From NCBI GenBank assembly GCA_964480635.1, contig CAYZQE010000062.1, positions 1 through 14,601 of the forward strand: a stretch of 14,601 nt of DNA. Direction: 5' to 3'. The translations under genes were made by a program, and so were the position numbers. The notes beneath the pieces are model-generated. The model saw nothing but the letters and a program-made list of their open reading frames with translations, ran no database searches and was not told the origin of the DNA. This DNA comes from CAYZQE01 sp964480635. Lineage in GTDB: Bacteria; Pseudomonadota; Gammaproteobacteria; GCA-001735895. Shown piece after piece: positions 1 through 7,756 of the stretch. The first letter of the stretch is position 1. Each line of letters starts with the position of its first letter.

Positions 1-253
1 ACCAATCCATTAAGGTTAAATCATCGGCAACGCCACGCATTAAGCTCATTGCAGAATGAGTGTGTGTGTTAATAAAGCCAGGCATTAATACATGCTTAGG
101 TAATTCGATGATTTCGTCGTAATCATCGTGAATTATTGAGTCAATGGGCAATATACCTTTGATGGTGTTTCCATCTAGGGTAATACAATGGTTTGTTAAA
201 ATATCAAAGTCAGAATTAACGCTAATGATCCATTTGGGAATGATTAATTTCAT
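1..253 (-). CDS. mtaD: MTA/SAH deaminase-type amidohydrolase (TRZ/ATZ family), N-terminal part, truncated by window edge
   Basis: Only the first 84 codons are visible; the gene runs off the left edge, so it is partial through sampling and not visibly broken. It begins MKLIIPKWIISVNSDF and contains PGFINTHTHSAMSLMRG at about residues 58-74. The HxH pair (His64, His66) is the first metal-binding motif of the amidohydrolase superfamily, and the 'N-T-H-T-H-S/A-M-x-L-x-R-G' context is typical of 5'-methylthioadenosine/S-adenosylhomocysteine deaminases. Family members deaminate the adenine ring of MTA or SAH in the cytoplasm, in methyl-cycle salvage. The remaining catalytic residues lie outside the window, so substrate cannot be tested here. 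The gene diverges from the chemotaxis gene to its right. An mtaD-type gene near gyrA/serC is a recurring gammaproteobacterial arrangement. No clear Shine-Dalgarno sequence is visible. A related chlorohydrolase/guanine deaminase function is the main alternative. Confidence 0.82.
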   Translation of the reverse strand, partial: MKLIIPKWIISVNSDFDILTNHCITLDGNTIKGILPIDSIIHDDYDEIIELPKHVLMPGFINTHTHSAMSLMRGVADDLTLMDW

Positions 254-273
254 AGTTTTTTATAGTTATCGTC

Positions 274-303
274 TATATAAGTAAGAGTGAATAAATATTT
301 CAG
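274..303 (-). promoter_or_regulatory. possible sigma-70 promoter for the amidohydrolase gene
   Basis: Read on the minus strand, CTGAAA (298-303, 4/6 to TTGACA) is followed after 18 nt by TATATA (274-279, 4/6 to TATAAT). Transcription would start around 267, giving a leader of about 14 nt before the ATG at 253. In AT-rich DNA such matches arise by chance, so this is a candidate only. It overlaps the candidate promoter of the divergent chemotaxis gene. Confidence 0.22.
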
Positions 304-325
304 GTTTTAATCTATTGGCCGATTA
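300..325 (+). promoter_or_regulatory. candidate sigma-28 (FliA-type) promoter of the chemoreceptor gene
   Basis: GCCGATTA at 318-325 matches 7 of 8 bases of the sigma-28 -10 consensus GCCGATAA. TCAGGTTT at 300-307 matches 6 of 8 bases of the -35 consensus TAAAGTTT. The spacer is 10 nt where 11 is usual. The site lies about 30 nt before the chemoreceptor ATG at 355. Chemoreceptor genes are classic members of the flagellar class 3 (FliA) regulon, so position and function fit. The -10 lies in a 12-bp imperfect tandem repeat (319-330 and 331-342), so a second CCGATTA follows immediately. Confidence 0.4.
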
Positions 326-354
326 TATGACCGATTACATAAAAATTAAAATAT

Positions 355-2502
355 ATGCATGATTTTTTAGCTCGTTTTTCAGTAAAGATAAAAATTATTG
401 GCGGATTTTCAATAGTCCTTAGCATCATTGTGGCCGTTGCTCTTTTTGTTTTAGTCGAATCACAGCATGTTGAAAAAGAAATTTTAAAAGTCGTTAATCA
501 TACGATTCCATTGCAACGTAAAGCAATGATATTGAAATCGCTAGTGGGCCAATCAGGTAGTAATTTAGGGTTTTATCTCTTGGGCAAGGATGAAAAGCTA
601 TGGCAAGCTTTCGAAGATAATTTAATCGATGCTGAACAGATAATTAAAAAGATAAAAACTAAATTAAAAGTCAGTGAGTCGACGGAAGACAGCCAGGGTA
701 ATGACAGCATCATTGCCAGCCAGCTGAAACTAATGGATGAGATTTCTGTATTAATAGGCTCGTATAGTTCACAAAAAAAAGTGTTAAAAAAAGTGGCAAC
801 AGACTATTCGTTTAATATGCTGGGTTTAAAGATGACCTTAGATAACTTAGGGCCACTCTCGAATGCCGTGGTGAATGAGATAGCTAAAATGCGTACCTCT
901 GAAGAGGAAGAGGAATATGATGAAGAGCGGAGGCATATATTACCTGCCATTAATAAGCTGCATATTTTAAGTTTGCGCATGACTAATGACATTCGTATGT
1001 TTTTAGCCTTTCGGTTTCCAATTTCAGTTATTAATATCAGTGATTTAAAAGATCAAATAAATGCGCTGCTAGTGACTTTTAATGGGTATTTAGACGAAGG
1101 TGAGCTAACGTTAGAAGAAGAAGAATCAATTGTCATCATACAAGACACCTACAAACAAGCGTTTTTAGTATTAGATGATGTTATTGCTGTGCATGGTGGC
1201 GAGCAATGGCGTAAAGATACTTTTTTAGTGAGAAAGGTTATTTCTCCTTTGATTTTGAAAATCAATTTAAAAATAGATGCATTTGTAGATCAAAAGAGCT
1301 TAGAGCTTAAAAATGATACCTCTGGGGTGCTTGATGATGTGGGTAATAGCTCTAAATTTGTGTTGATATTTTCTATAGCGGGCATTATTTTGGGTGCTTT
1401 AGTTGCTTGGTTTATTGTTGCTCATATTGTTAAGCGAATGAATACAGCAGTTGATGCGTTGTATGATATTGCTGAAGGTGGCGGCAATTTGAATACCCGA
1501 TTAGATGAATCTGGCCGCGATGAAATGAGTGTATTGTCGGCTTCATTTAATAAATTTGTCACTAAAATTGGTCATATCGTTGATTTGGTTATTCAATCCT
1601 CTATTTCGCTGTCTGGTGAAGCGACACGTATGCTTGATGTGACCATTTCTACTCAAACGGGTGTTGAAAAGCAGCAAGAAGAAATTTCGTCGATATCAAT
1701 TGCCATTAAAGAAATGACGAGTACGGTCGAGAATATTGCGACGAATAGCTCACAAGCCGCACAGACAGCATCAGATGCAACCCAAGAAGCGAAAACAGGG
1801 CAGCTTGTGGTGAAGGAATCAGTAGAAGCTATTCATAAATTAGCCGGTGAAGTTGAAAATGCAGTAGAAGTGATAAAGCGTGTTGATAAAGAAAGTGAAG
1901 ACATTAGTATCGTGGTATCGGTCATACATGACATATCGGATCAGACCAATTTATTAGCGCTTAATGCAGCGATTGAAGCTGCGCGTGCCGGCGAGCATGG
2001 TCGAGGCTTTGCTGTCGTGGCCGATGAAGTAAGAAGTTTATCGAATAAAATACAAAGTCAAACCACCTTGATTATTGAACGTATAGAGCGATTGCAGTCT
2101 GGTGCCAGAGATGCTGTTGTGGTGATGACTCAAGGCTTTGAAACAGCGCAAAAAAGTGTTGTTCTATCTAATCAAGCTGGTGATGCTTTGCAGGCAATTA
2201 CGGCGAGCGTGATTAATATTTCGTCAGTGAGCGCTGATATTGCTAAATCAACTGAAGTGCAAAGTAAAGTGGCTAAAGATATATTGAGTAATATTTCAGT
2301 CATCAGCAGTATTGCAGAAGAAACCTCACAAGGCGCAACAGCGACCAAGCAATCAGCAACAGAATTTAGGTCAATGTCTGTACAGTTACAAAGTTTGGTA
2401 GAGCAGTTTTTATTGGATGAAACCTCTGGTGTGTTAGATGAAAGCTCGGGTGGTGGTGTTAAAATAGGTGAGGATCAGTCAGAGGAAGATATCTTTTTTT
2501 AG
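355..2502 (+). CDS. methyl-accepting chemotaxis protein with large periplasmic sensor domain
   Basis: A 715-residue inner-membrane chemoreceptor that would signal to CheW/CheA at the pole. TM1 is about residues 13-34. A large, mostly helical periplasmic region spans about 35-333, and TM2 is about 334-357. A HAMP linker covers roughly 355-410, and the coiled-coil signalling domain runs to about 685. The conserved hairpin tip is at 526-560, including DQTNLLALNAAIEAARAGEH. The periplasmic part is about 300 residues, larger than a Tar/Tsr four-helix bundle and closer in size to the bimodular helical (HBM) type, but I cannot assign a ligand. It carries a glutamate run at 183-187 and another at 254-257. 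The C-terminus ends EEDIFF and lacks the NWETF-like CheR/CheB-binding pentapeptide. The ATG at 355 places TM1 correctly, but the ribosome site is poor. It lies between mtaD and gyrA without other chemotaxis genes, as an orphan receptor. The frame stays open through A8 and A7 runs near 773-793. Confidence 0.95.
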   Translation: MHDFLARFSVKIKIIGGFSIVLSIIVAVALFVLVESQHVEKEILKVVNHTIPLQRKAMILKSLVGQSGSNLGFYLLGKDEKLWQAFEDNLIDAEQIIKKIKTKLKVSESTEDSQGNDSIIASQLKLMDEISVLIGSYSSQKKVLKKVATDYSFNMLGLKMTLDNLGPLSNAVVNEIAKMRTSEEEEEYDEERRHILPAINKLHILSLRMTNDIRMFLAFRFPISVINISDLKDQINALLVTFNGYLDEGELTLEEEESIVIIQDTYKQAFLVLDDVIAVHGGEQWRKDTFLVRKVISPLILKINLKIDAFVDQKSLELKNDTSGVLDDVGNSSKFVLIFSIAGIILGALVAWFIVAHIVKRMNTAVDALYDIAEGGGNLNTRLDESGRDEMSVLSASFNKFVTKIGHIVDLVIQSSISLSGEATRMLDVTISTQTGVEKQQEEISSISIAIKEMTSTVENIATNSSQAAQTASDATQEAKTGQLVVKESVEAIHKLAGEVENAVEVIKRVDKESEDISIVVSVIHDISDQTNLLALNAAIEAARAGEHGRGFAVVADEVRSLSNKIQSQTTLIIERIERLQSGARDAVVVMTQGFETAQKSVVLSNQAGDALQAITASVINISSVSADIAKSTEVQSKVAKDILSNISVISSIAEETSQGATATKQSATEFRSMSVQLQSLVEQFLLDETSGVLDESSGGGVKIGEDQSEEDIFF

Positions 2503-2537
2503 CATCCAGATAAATGGCTTAAACGCTTAAATTTGTG

Positions 2538-2543
2538 TAGAAT
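2538..2543 (+). promoter_or_regulatory. possible -10 element of the gyrA promoter
   Basis: TAGAAT at 2538-2543 matches 5 of 6 bases of TATAAT and lies about 52 nt before the gyrA start, in the 92-nt gap after the chemoreceptor gene. No convincing -35 hexamer is seen 16-18 nt upstream. gyrA should have its own promoter here because the receptor gene is likely controlled separately, but the placement is tentative. Confidence 0.25.
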
Positions 2544-2594
2544 AACGCCTTCATTTAAAAGCGGAACAATACCCTTAATGAGCGTTGTCAAATA

Positions 2595-5261
2595 ATGGCT
2601 AGTATAGCCAAGGAAATAATTCCAGTAAATTTAGAAGACGAGATGCGCCAGTCGTATCTTGAGTACGCCATGAGCGTTATTGTTGGTCGTGCTTTACCTG
2701 ATGTGAGAGATGGCTTAAAGCCTGTTCATCGGCGTGTTTTATTCGCCATGAATGAAATGGGTAACGACTGGAACAAGCCCTATAAAAAATCTGCCCGTAT
2801 TGTCGGTGATGTCATCGGTAAATATCATCCGCATGGTGATACTGCTGTTTATGACACCATTGTTCGTATGGCACAGCCCTTTTCTTTGCGTTATATGCTC
2901 GTAGATGGTCAAGGTAACTTTGGTTCAGTAGATGGCGATTCTCCTGCGGCTATGCGTTATACCGAAATCCGCATGTCTAAAATTGCGCATGAATTACTAG
3001 CCGATTTAGATAAAGAAACCGTTGATTTCTCTCCGAACTACGACGAATCTGAATGGGAGCCCGTTGTGCTTCCTTCAAAAATCCCCAATTTACTAGTCAA
3101 TGGTTCATCTGGCATCGCTGTTGGTATGGCCACCAATATTCCACCCCATAACATTGGTGAAGTGGTTGATGCCTGTCTGATGTTAGTTGAAAATCCATTA
3201 ACAGATATTGAACAATTAATGGAATGCATTCCTGGTCCTGATTTCCCTACGGCTGCTTTTATTAATGGTTCACGTGGTATTCGTGAGGCTTATCGCACTG
3301 GTAAGGGTAAAATTTATTTACGCGCAAGAGCAGGGTTTGAAGAAGATGCTAAGGGTAAAATCAGCATTGTCGTGACCGAATTGCCTTACCAAGTCAATAA
3401 AGCGCGTTTATTAGAAAAAATAGCAGAGCTTGTTAAGGATAAACGCATTGACGGTATTACTGCGTTACGTGATGAGTCTGATAAAGACGGCATGCGTATG
3501 GTAGTTGAAATACGTCGTGGTGAAGTACCTGATGTGGTTTTAAATAATCTTTATAAGCTAACCCAAATGCAAAATGTATTTGGTATTAATATGGTGGCTG
3601 TACTGAATGGTGAGCCTAAGCTATTAAATCTTAAGCAGATCATTCAAGCATTCATTGGTCATCGCCGTGAAGTGGTTACCCGCCGTACTGTTTATTTATT
3701 ACGAAAAGCGCGTGAACGTGCGCATTTGTTAGAAGGCTTGGCGGTTGCACTGTCTAATATTGATGAAATGATTGCGATTATTAAGGCATCACCCAATTCG
3801 GCAGAAGCAAAAGTTGCATTACTAGCAAAGGGTTGGAACCCCGGCGTGGTGATGGAAATGGTTGAACGCTCTGGTGCTGATGCTTCTCGTCCTGATGGTC
3901 TTGAAGAAGGTATGGGCTATGTCGATGGCAAATATTTCTTGTCTGATGTTCAAGCCCAATCTATTTTAGATATGCGTTTAAACAAGCTAACAGGGCTTGA
4001 GCAAGAAAAAATCCTCAGTGAATATCGTGAGATTTTAGAAAACATCGAGTTTTTACTGACTATTTTACGCAGTGAAGTACGTTTGATGGAAGTAGTACGT
4101 GATGAACTGATTGAGGTGAAAACTCAGTTTAATGATGAGCGCCGCACTGAAATTTTAATTAATCAACTGGATATGACGGTTGAAGATTTAATTACCGAAG
4201 AAGATGTTGTCGTGACCATTTCGCATTTAGGTTATGCCAAAGCACAGCCTATCGAGAGCTATTCTGCGCAAAAACGTGGTGGTCGCGGTAAAGCGGCTAC
4301 TAAGGTTAAAGATGAAGATTTTGTTGAAAAAATGTTCATTGCTTCTACCCACGATACACTCCTGTGTTTTTCTACGACAGGTAAAATGTATTGGCAGAAA
4401 GTCTTTCAGCTTCCTATTGGAAGCCGTATGGCGCGTGGCCAACCCTTAGTGAATTTATTACCACTTGAAGAAGGTGAGCGAATTACCGCGATCCTTCCAG
4501 TGCGTGATTACCCTGAAGATCAGTATATTTTCTTCGCCACAGCTAACGGCACGGTTAAGCGTACTGCTTTATCTGATTATTCTCGTCCAAGAGCTAATGG
4601 CATTAGAGCTATAGATTTACGCGGCGAAGATTCTTTAGTGGGTGTACAAATTACCGATAACAGCAAACAGCTCATGTTGTTTAGTGCTAATGGTAAAGGC
4701 ATTCGTTTTGATGAAAATGACATTCGTATTATGGGCAGAACTGCCGGTGGAGTGCGTGGTATTCGGTTGAAAAATGAAGATCAGGTGATTTCATTATTAG
4801 CGATTGATTCTGATGAAGAAACTTTATTGTTTGCTACCGAAAATGGCTTTGGCAAGCGCACGAAAGTATCTGGGTTCTCACTGCAAGCACGTGGTGGACA
4901 AGGTGTTATCGCCATTCAAACTTCAGAGCGTAACGGCAGTGTGGTTGGTGCGATTAAAGTTGAAGACGATAATGAAATCATGTTGATTACCAATGCTGGA
5001 ACCTTAGTTAGAACAAAGGTTGATTCTATTTCCATTGTTTCACGTAACACCCAAGGTGTTAAATTAATTCGCTTAACGAATGATGAATTATTGGTGCAAA
5101 TGGAAGGTATAGCCAAGGAAGAGGAAGAAGAGGGTGCAGAGCATGCGCCTGCAGATTCTGAAACTGGTGAGCATGCAGTGTCTACGGAATCAACGGAAGG
5201 TGAATCACCATCTGATAATGACTCATCAGAAGACTCTGCTTCAGATGAGTCTTCTGAATAG
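2595..5261 (+). CDS. gyrA: DNA gyrase subunit A
   Basis: 888 residues, close to the 875 of E. coli GyrA. With GyrB it forms the A2B2 type IIA topoisomerase that introduces negative supercoils using ATP. The breakage-reunion domain is about residues 8-500. The DNA-cleaving tyrosine is Tyr122 in AAMRYTEIR, and the DNA-bending Ile174 lies in SSGIAVGMAT. The quinolone pocket reads HPHGDTAVYDTIV, with Thr83 and Asp87; Thr83 is the wild-type residue in Pseudomonas, while E. coli has Ser. The C-terminal wrapping domain (about 530-840) carries the GyrA box QKRGGRG at 559-565, which separates gyrase from topoisomerase IV. The last ~45 residues are an acidic, Ser/Glu/Asp-rich tail. The ATG at 2595 gives the standard N-terminus (MASIAKEIIPVNLEDEM) and overlaps by one base the TAA of a five-codon open frame that starts at 2578. 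The gene is intact. Confidence 0.99.
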   Translation: MASIAKEIIPVNLEDEMRQSYLEYAMSVIVGRALPDVRDGLKPVHRRVLFAMNEMGNDWNKPYKKSARIVGDVIGKYHPHGDTAVYDTIVRMAQPFSLRYMLVDGQGNFGSVDGDSPAAMRYTEIRMSKIAHELLADLDKETVDFSPNYDESEWEPVVLPSKIPNLLVNGSSGIAVGMATNIPPHNIGEVVDACLMLVENPLTDIEQLMECIPGPDFPTAAFINGSRGIREAYRTGKGKIYLRARAGFEEDAKGKISIVVTELPYQVNKARLLEKIAELVKDKRIDGITALRDESDKDGMRMVVEIRRGEVPDVVLNNLYKLTQMQNVFGINMVAVLNGEPKLLNLKQIIQAFIGHRREVVTRRTVYLLRKARERAHLLEGLAVALSNIDEMIAIIKASPNSAEAKVALLAKGWNPGVVMEMVERSGADASRPDGLEEGMGYVDGKYFLSDVQAQSILDMRLNKLTGLEQEKILSEYREILENIEFLLTILRSEVRLMEVVRDELIEVKTQFNDERRTEILINQLDMTVEDLITEEDVVVTISHLGYAKAQPIESYSAQKRGGRGKAATKVKDEDFVEKMFIASTHDTLLCFSTTGKMYWQKVFQLPIGSRMARGQPLVNLLPLEEGERITAILPVRDYPEDQYIFFATANGTVKRTALSDYSRPRANGIRAIDLRGEDSLVGVQITDNSKQLMLFSANGKGIRFDENDIRIMGRTAGGVRGIRLKNEDQVISLLAIDSDEETLLFATENGFGKRTKVSGFSLQARGGQGVIAIQTSERNGSVVGAIKVEDDNEIMLITNAGTLVRTKVDSISIVSRNTQGVKLIRLTNDELLVQMEGIAKEEEEEGAEHAPADSETGEHAVSTESTEGESPSDNDSSEDSASDESSE

Positions 5262-5270
5262 CATTTCTCC

Positions 5271-5300
5271 CCCAACCCTCTCCTGCGATGGAGAGGGAGC
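5271..5300 (+). repeat. REP-like palindromic repeat, copy 1 (possible gyrA terminator/processing hairpin)
   Basis: CCCTCTCC (5276-5283), a 6-nt loop, then GGAGAGGG (5290-5297) form a perfect 8-bp GC-rich stem 15 nt after the gyrA stop. The flanks (CCCCCAA before, AGC after) resemble a family of dispersed intergenic repeats of the form 'CCC..A.CCCTCTCC...GGAGAGGG' common in proteobacterial genomes. No U-tract follows, so it is not a typical intrinsic terminator; REP-type hairpins usually stabilise or process the upstream mRNA. A related copy lies at 7757-7795 and a diverged one at 7638-7680. Confidence 0.65.
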
Positions 5301-5365
5301 ATTAGCGTAATATCTAATCAGTCAGTCATTTAATAAATAATAAATAATAAATTTAGGTTTAAATC

Positions 5366-6451
5366 ATGTCACGAGTATTTAATTTTAGTGCTGGCCCAGC
5401 AATGATTCCAGAAGTTGTTCTTAAACAAGCTCAAGCAGATATGCTGGATTTTTCGGGCAAGGGTATGTCCGTTATGGAAATGAGCCATCGTGGCAAAGCC
5501 TATATGTCTATCGCCGCGCAAGCAGAGGCAGATTTACGTGAAATCATGGCCATTCCTGATAACTATAAGGTGTTGTTTTTACAAGGCGGCGCATCAAGCC
5601 AGTTTGCAATGATTCCTTTAAATTTAATGCATCGCACGGGTAAGGCTGACTATATCAACAGCGGGCAATGGTCTAAAAAAGCGATTGCAGAAGCAAAGCG
5701 CTATGGTGACGTTAATATTGCAGCAAGCTCTGAAGCTAATAATTACAACGATATGCCTGATATCTCAACTTGGAATTTATCTAAAGATGCTGCTTATGTG
5801 CATTACACACCGAATGAAACCATTGGTGGCGTCGAATGTTTTGAGATTCCAGATACAGGGGATATTCCATTAATTGCAGACATGTCATCAACTATTTTAT
5901 CTCGCCCTATAGATGTCTCAAAATTTGCTCTGATTTACGCAGGGGCACAAAAAAACATAGGCCCAGCAGGATTAACCGTTGTCATTATTCGTGATGACCT
6001 TATAGGTGGCGCTCAAGACTCATGTCCGGCTATGTTTAACTATGAAACACATGATAAAGCCGGCTCTATGGTTAACACGCCGCCAACATATGGTTGGTAT
6101 TTAGCAGGTCTAGTTTTTAAATGGTTAAAAGACAACGGTGGTTTAACCGCCATTGCTGATACCAATAAACGCAAGGCGGCTAAGCTCTATAAAGCCATTG
6201 ATGATTCTCCCTTTTATGCGAATCCAGTGGCGATTAAAAACCGTTCATTAATGAATGTACCCTTTACTTTAAAAGATGCAGCGTTAGATGCTGAGTTTTT
6301 AGTAGGCGCGGAACAAAAGGGGTTGTTTACTTTAAAAGGACATCGTTCTGTCGGTGGCATGCGTGCGAGTATTTATAACGCGATGCCAGAAGAGGGTGTG
6401 GATGCGCTAGTGGCTTATATGAATGATTTTGCTAAAGCACATTCGTCGTAA
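5366..6451 (+). CDS. serC: phosphoserine aminotransferase
   Basis: 361 residues, against 362 for E. coli SerC. This PLP enzyme converts 3-phosphohydroxypyruvate and glutamate to phosphoserine, the second step of serine synthesis. SerC also acts in de novo pyridoxal phosphate synthesis on the 4-phosphohydroxythreonine side. It begins with the family signature MSRVFNFSAGPAMIPEVVL. The phosphate/PLP segment FLQGGASSQF is at 71-80. The Schiff-base lysine is Lys196 in YAGAQKNIGPAGLT. The C-terminal GHRSVGGMRASIYNA segment (about 324-338) is typical. The ATG at 5366 has AGG 8 nt upstream, one of the better ribosome sites in the window. It lies 104 nt after gyrA, with a REP-like hairpin and an AT-rich TAAATAA-repeat stretch (about 5330-5353) between, and 6 nt before serA, so serC-serA should be cotranscribed. 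It is intact with no unusual features. Confidence 0.98.
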   Translation: MSRVFNFSAGPAMIPEVVLKQAQADMLDFSGKGMSVMEMSHRGKAYMSIAAQAEADLREIMAIPDNYKVLFLQGGASSQFAMIPLNLMHRTGKADYINSGQWSKKAIAEAKRYGDVNIAASSEANNYNDMPDISTWNLSKDAAYVHYTPNETIGGVECFEIPDTGDIPLIADMSSTILSRPIDVSKFALIYAGAQKNIGPAGLTVVIIRDDLIGGAQDSCPAMFNYETHDKAGSMVNTPPTYGWYLAGLVFKWLKDNGGLTAIADTNKRKAAKLYKAIDDSPFYANPVAIKNRSLMNVPFTLKDAALDAEFLVGAEQKGLFTLKGHRSVGGMRASIYNAMPEEGVDALVAYMNDFAKAHSS

Positions 6452-6457
6452 CGCGCT

Positions 6458-7621
6458 ATGTATAAAATTCAAACATTAAATAACATTTCCGCTAAAGGCT
6501 TAGAGTATTTACCTCGCGATACGTATGAAATAGCCTCAGAATGCTCGACCCCAGATGCGATATTATTGCGTTCATATAAAATGCATGACATGGACATTCC
6601 ACGCTCTGTTATAGCTATTGGCCGCGCAGGTGCTGGGGTTAATAATATACCTGTTTCTAAAATGACTGATAAAGGCATCGCCGTTTTTAATGCGCCGGGT
6701 GCTAACGCTAATGCCGTTAAAGAGCTGGTTATTTCGGGCATGCTCATTGCGTGTCGTAACCTAATGGATGCTTGGGAATATACGGGGCAGCTAAGGGGTG
6801 AAGATACTGAAATATCTAAGGCCGTAGAAGAAGGCAAAAAGAAATTTGTTGGATTTGAATTGCCTGGTAAAACATTAGGGGTGGTGGGATTAGGTGCTAT
6901 CGGTGTCAAAATAGCCAATGCAGCAGTCGCTCTTGGCATGAATGTGGTTGGTTTTGATCCTGCTATAAGCGTACAAAGTGCTTGGAACTTGTCTTCTGAT
7001 GTTAAGCCCGTTGGCAGCATGGATGACATAGTCACTCAAGTCGATTTCATTACTTTTCATGTCCCTTATATAGACGCGACAAAAAACTTGATTAACACTG
7101 AACGTTTAAAGACCATGAAAGATGGTGTTGTTATCATGAATTTTGCCCGTGACGGTATTGTAGATGATGTTGCTGTATTGGCTGCCATCAAAACAGGTAA
7201 GGTATTAAGCTATGTATCTGATTTTCCATCCAAACTATTGAAAAATCAAAAAGGGGTAATTACCTTACCTCATTTAGGTGCATCGACAGGTGAAGCAGAA
7301 GAAAACTGTGCCATTATGGTGGCACAGCAGGTTAGAGACTTTATAGAAAATGGTAATGTCTTAAATTCTGTCAATTTTCCGAATGTGTCATTATCACGGG
7401 CCAGTGATTATAGACTAGCCATTGCTAACGAAAATAGGCCTGATATGGTGGGGCAAATATCACACATATTAGGCGAAAATAAGGTTAATATTTGTCATAT
7501 GATCAACGAGTCGAGGGCTAATTTAGCCTATACCTTGATTGATATTGATACGTCTATTAATGCTGATGTATTAGCGCAGATAGCAGCATTAGATGGTGTG
7601 TTATCAGCGCGTTGTATGTGA
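6458..7621 (+). CDS. serA: D-3-phosphoglycerate dehydrogenase, short type with C-terminal ACT domain
   Basis: 387 residues. Oxidises 3-phosphoglycerate to 3-phosphohydroxypyruvate with NAD+, the first step of serine synthesis, and feeds SerC encoded just upstream. The Rossmann motif GVVGLGAIG is at 141-149. The substrate-binding arginine is Arg231 in NFARDGIVDD, and the catalytic histidine is His272 in PHLGASTGEAEENC. RAGAGVNNIP at 56-65 is the substrate-loop signature. The C-terminal ~70 residues form an ACT-like domain, a usual site of serine feedback control. It is shorter than the 410-residue E. coli enzyme. Where hydroxyacid dehydrogenases normally have the acid of the Arg/Glu/His triad (E. 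coli DVFPTEP), this protein reads SDFPSKL, with Lys259 at the Glu site. The intact sequence and pairing with serC argue for real PGDH activity. The gap to serC is 6 nt with no clear ribosome site, suggesting translational coupling. Confidence 0.93.
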   Translation: MYKIQTLNNISAKGLEYLPRDTYEIASECSTPDAILLRSYKMHDMDIPRSVIAIGRAGAGVNNIPVSKMTDKGIAVFNAPGANANAVKELVISGMLIACRNLMDAWEYTGQLRGEDTEISKAVEEGKKKFVGFELPGKTLGVVGLGAIGVKIANAAVALGMNVVGFDPAISVQSAWNLSSDVKPVGSMDDIVTQVDFITFHVPYIDATKNLINTERLKTMKDGVVIMNFARDGIVDDVAVLAAIKTGKVLSYVSDFPSKLLKNQKGVITLPHLGASTGEAEENCAIMVAQQVRDFIENGNVLNSVNFPNVSLSRASDYRLAIANENRPDMVGQISHILGENKVNICHMINESRANLAYTLIDIDTSINADVLAQIAALDGVLSARCM

Positions 7622-7637
7622 TATAACAGGTATAAGT

Positions 7638-7680
7638 CCCTCTCCTATGAGGATGAGGGCTATCCTCATAGGGATGTGGG
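7638..7680 (+). repeat. long hairpin / diverged REP-like repeat, copy 2, in the serA-pheA gap
   Basis: CCTATGAGGAT (7644-7654) and ATCCTCATAGG (7662-7672) are perfect 11-nt inverted arms around a 7-nt loop. CCC (7638-7640) and GGG (7678-7680) extend the structure. The same stretch starts CCCTCTCC and has GAGGG at 7655-7659, resembling the REP-like repeat at 5271-5300, so two mutually exclusive hairpins can be drawn. No U-tract follows. It begins 16 nt after the serA stop and probably acts in mRNA 3'-end processing or partial termination. Confidence 0.6.
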
Positions 7681-7756
7681 ATATCAGAATAATGCAGGAG
7701 CAATTATCTAAGTGAGGGGAATAAATTATTGAGTGAATATTCAATATTTATCTGTT

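Noticed and set aside
773..793. A8 and A7 runs in the chemoreceptor gene as possible frameshift sites
   Set aside because: The zero frame continues through to HAMP and signalling domains without any disruption, and the alternative frames stop quickly.
2511..2530. GCTTAA-AC-GCTTAA direct repeat before gyrA as an operator
   Set aside because: Short, AT-rich and matching no known binding site; likely chance.
4916..5302. 128-codon minus-strand open frame over the gyrA tail, rich in Ser
   Set aside because: Its serine-rich composition is the mirror of the acidic Glu/Ser codons of the GyrA tail; no ribosome site or family resemblance.
6469..7035. 188-codon open frame on the minus strand inside serA
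   Set aside because: It lies wholly antisense to a clearly conserved dehydrogenase; its translation shows no recognisable motif and reflects third-position bias of serA.
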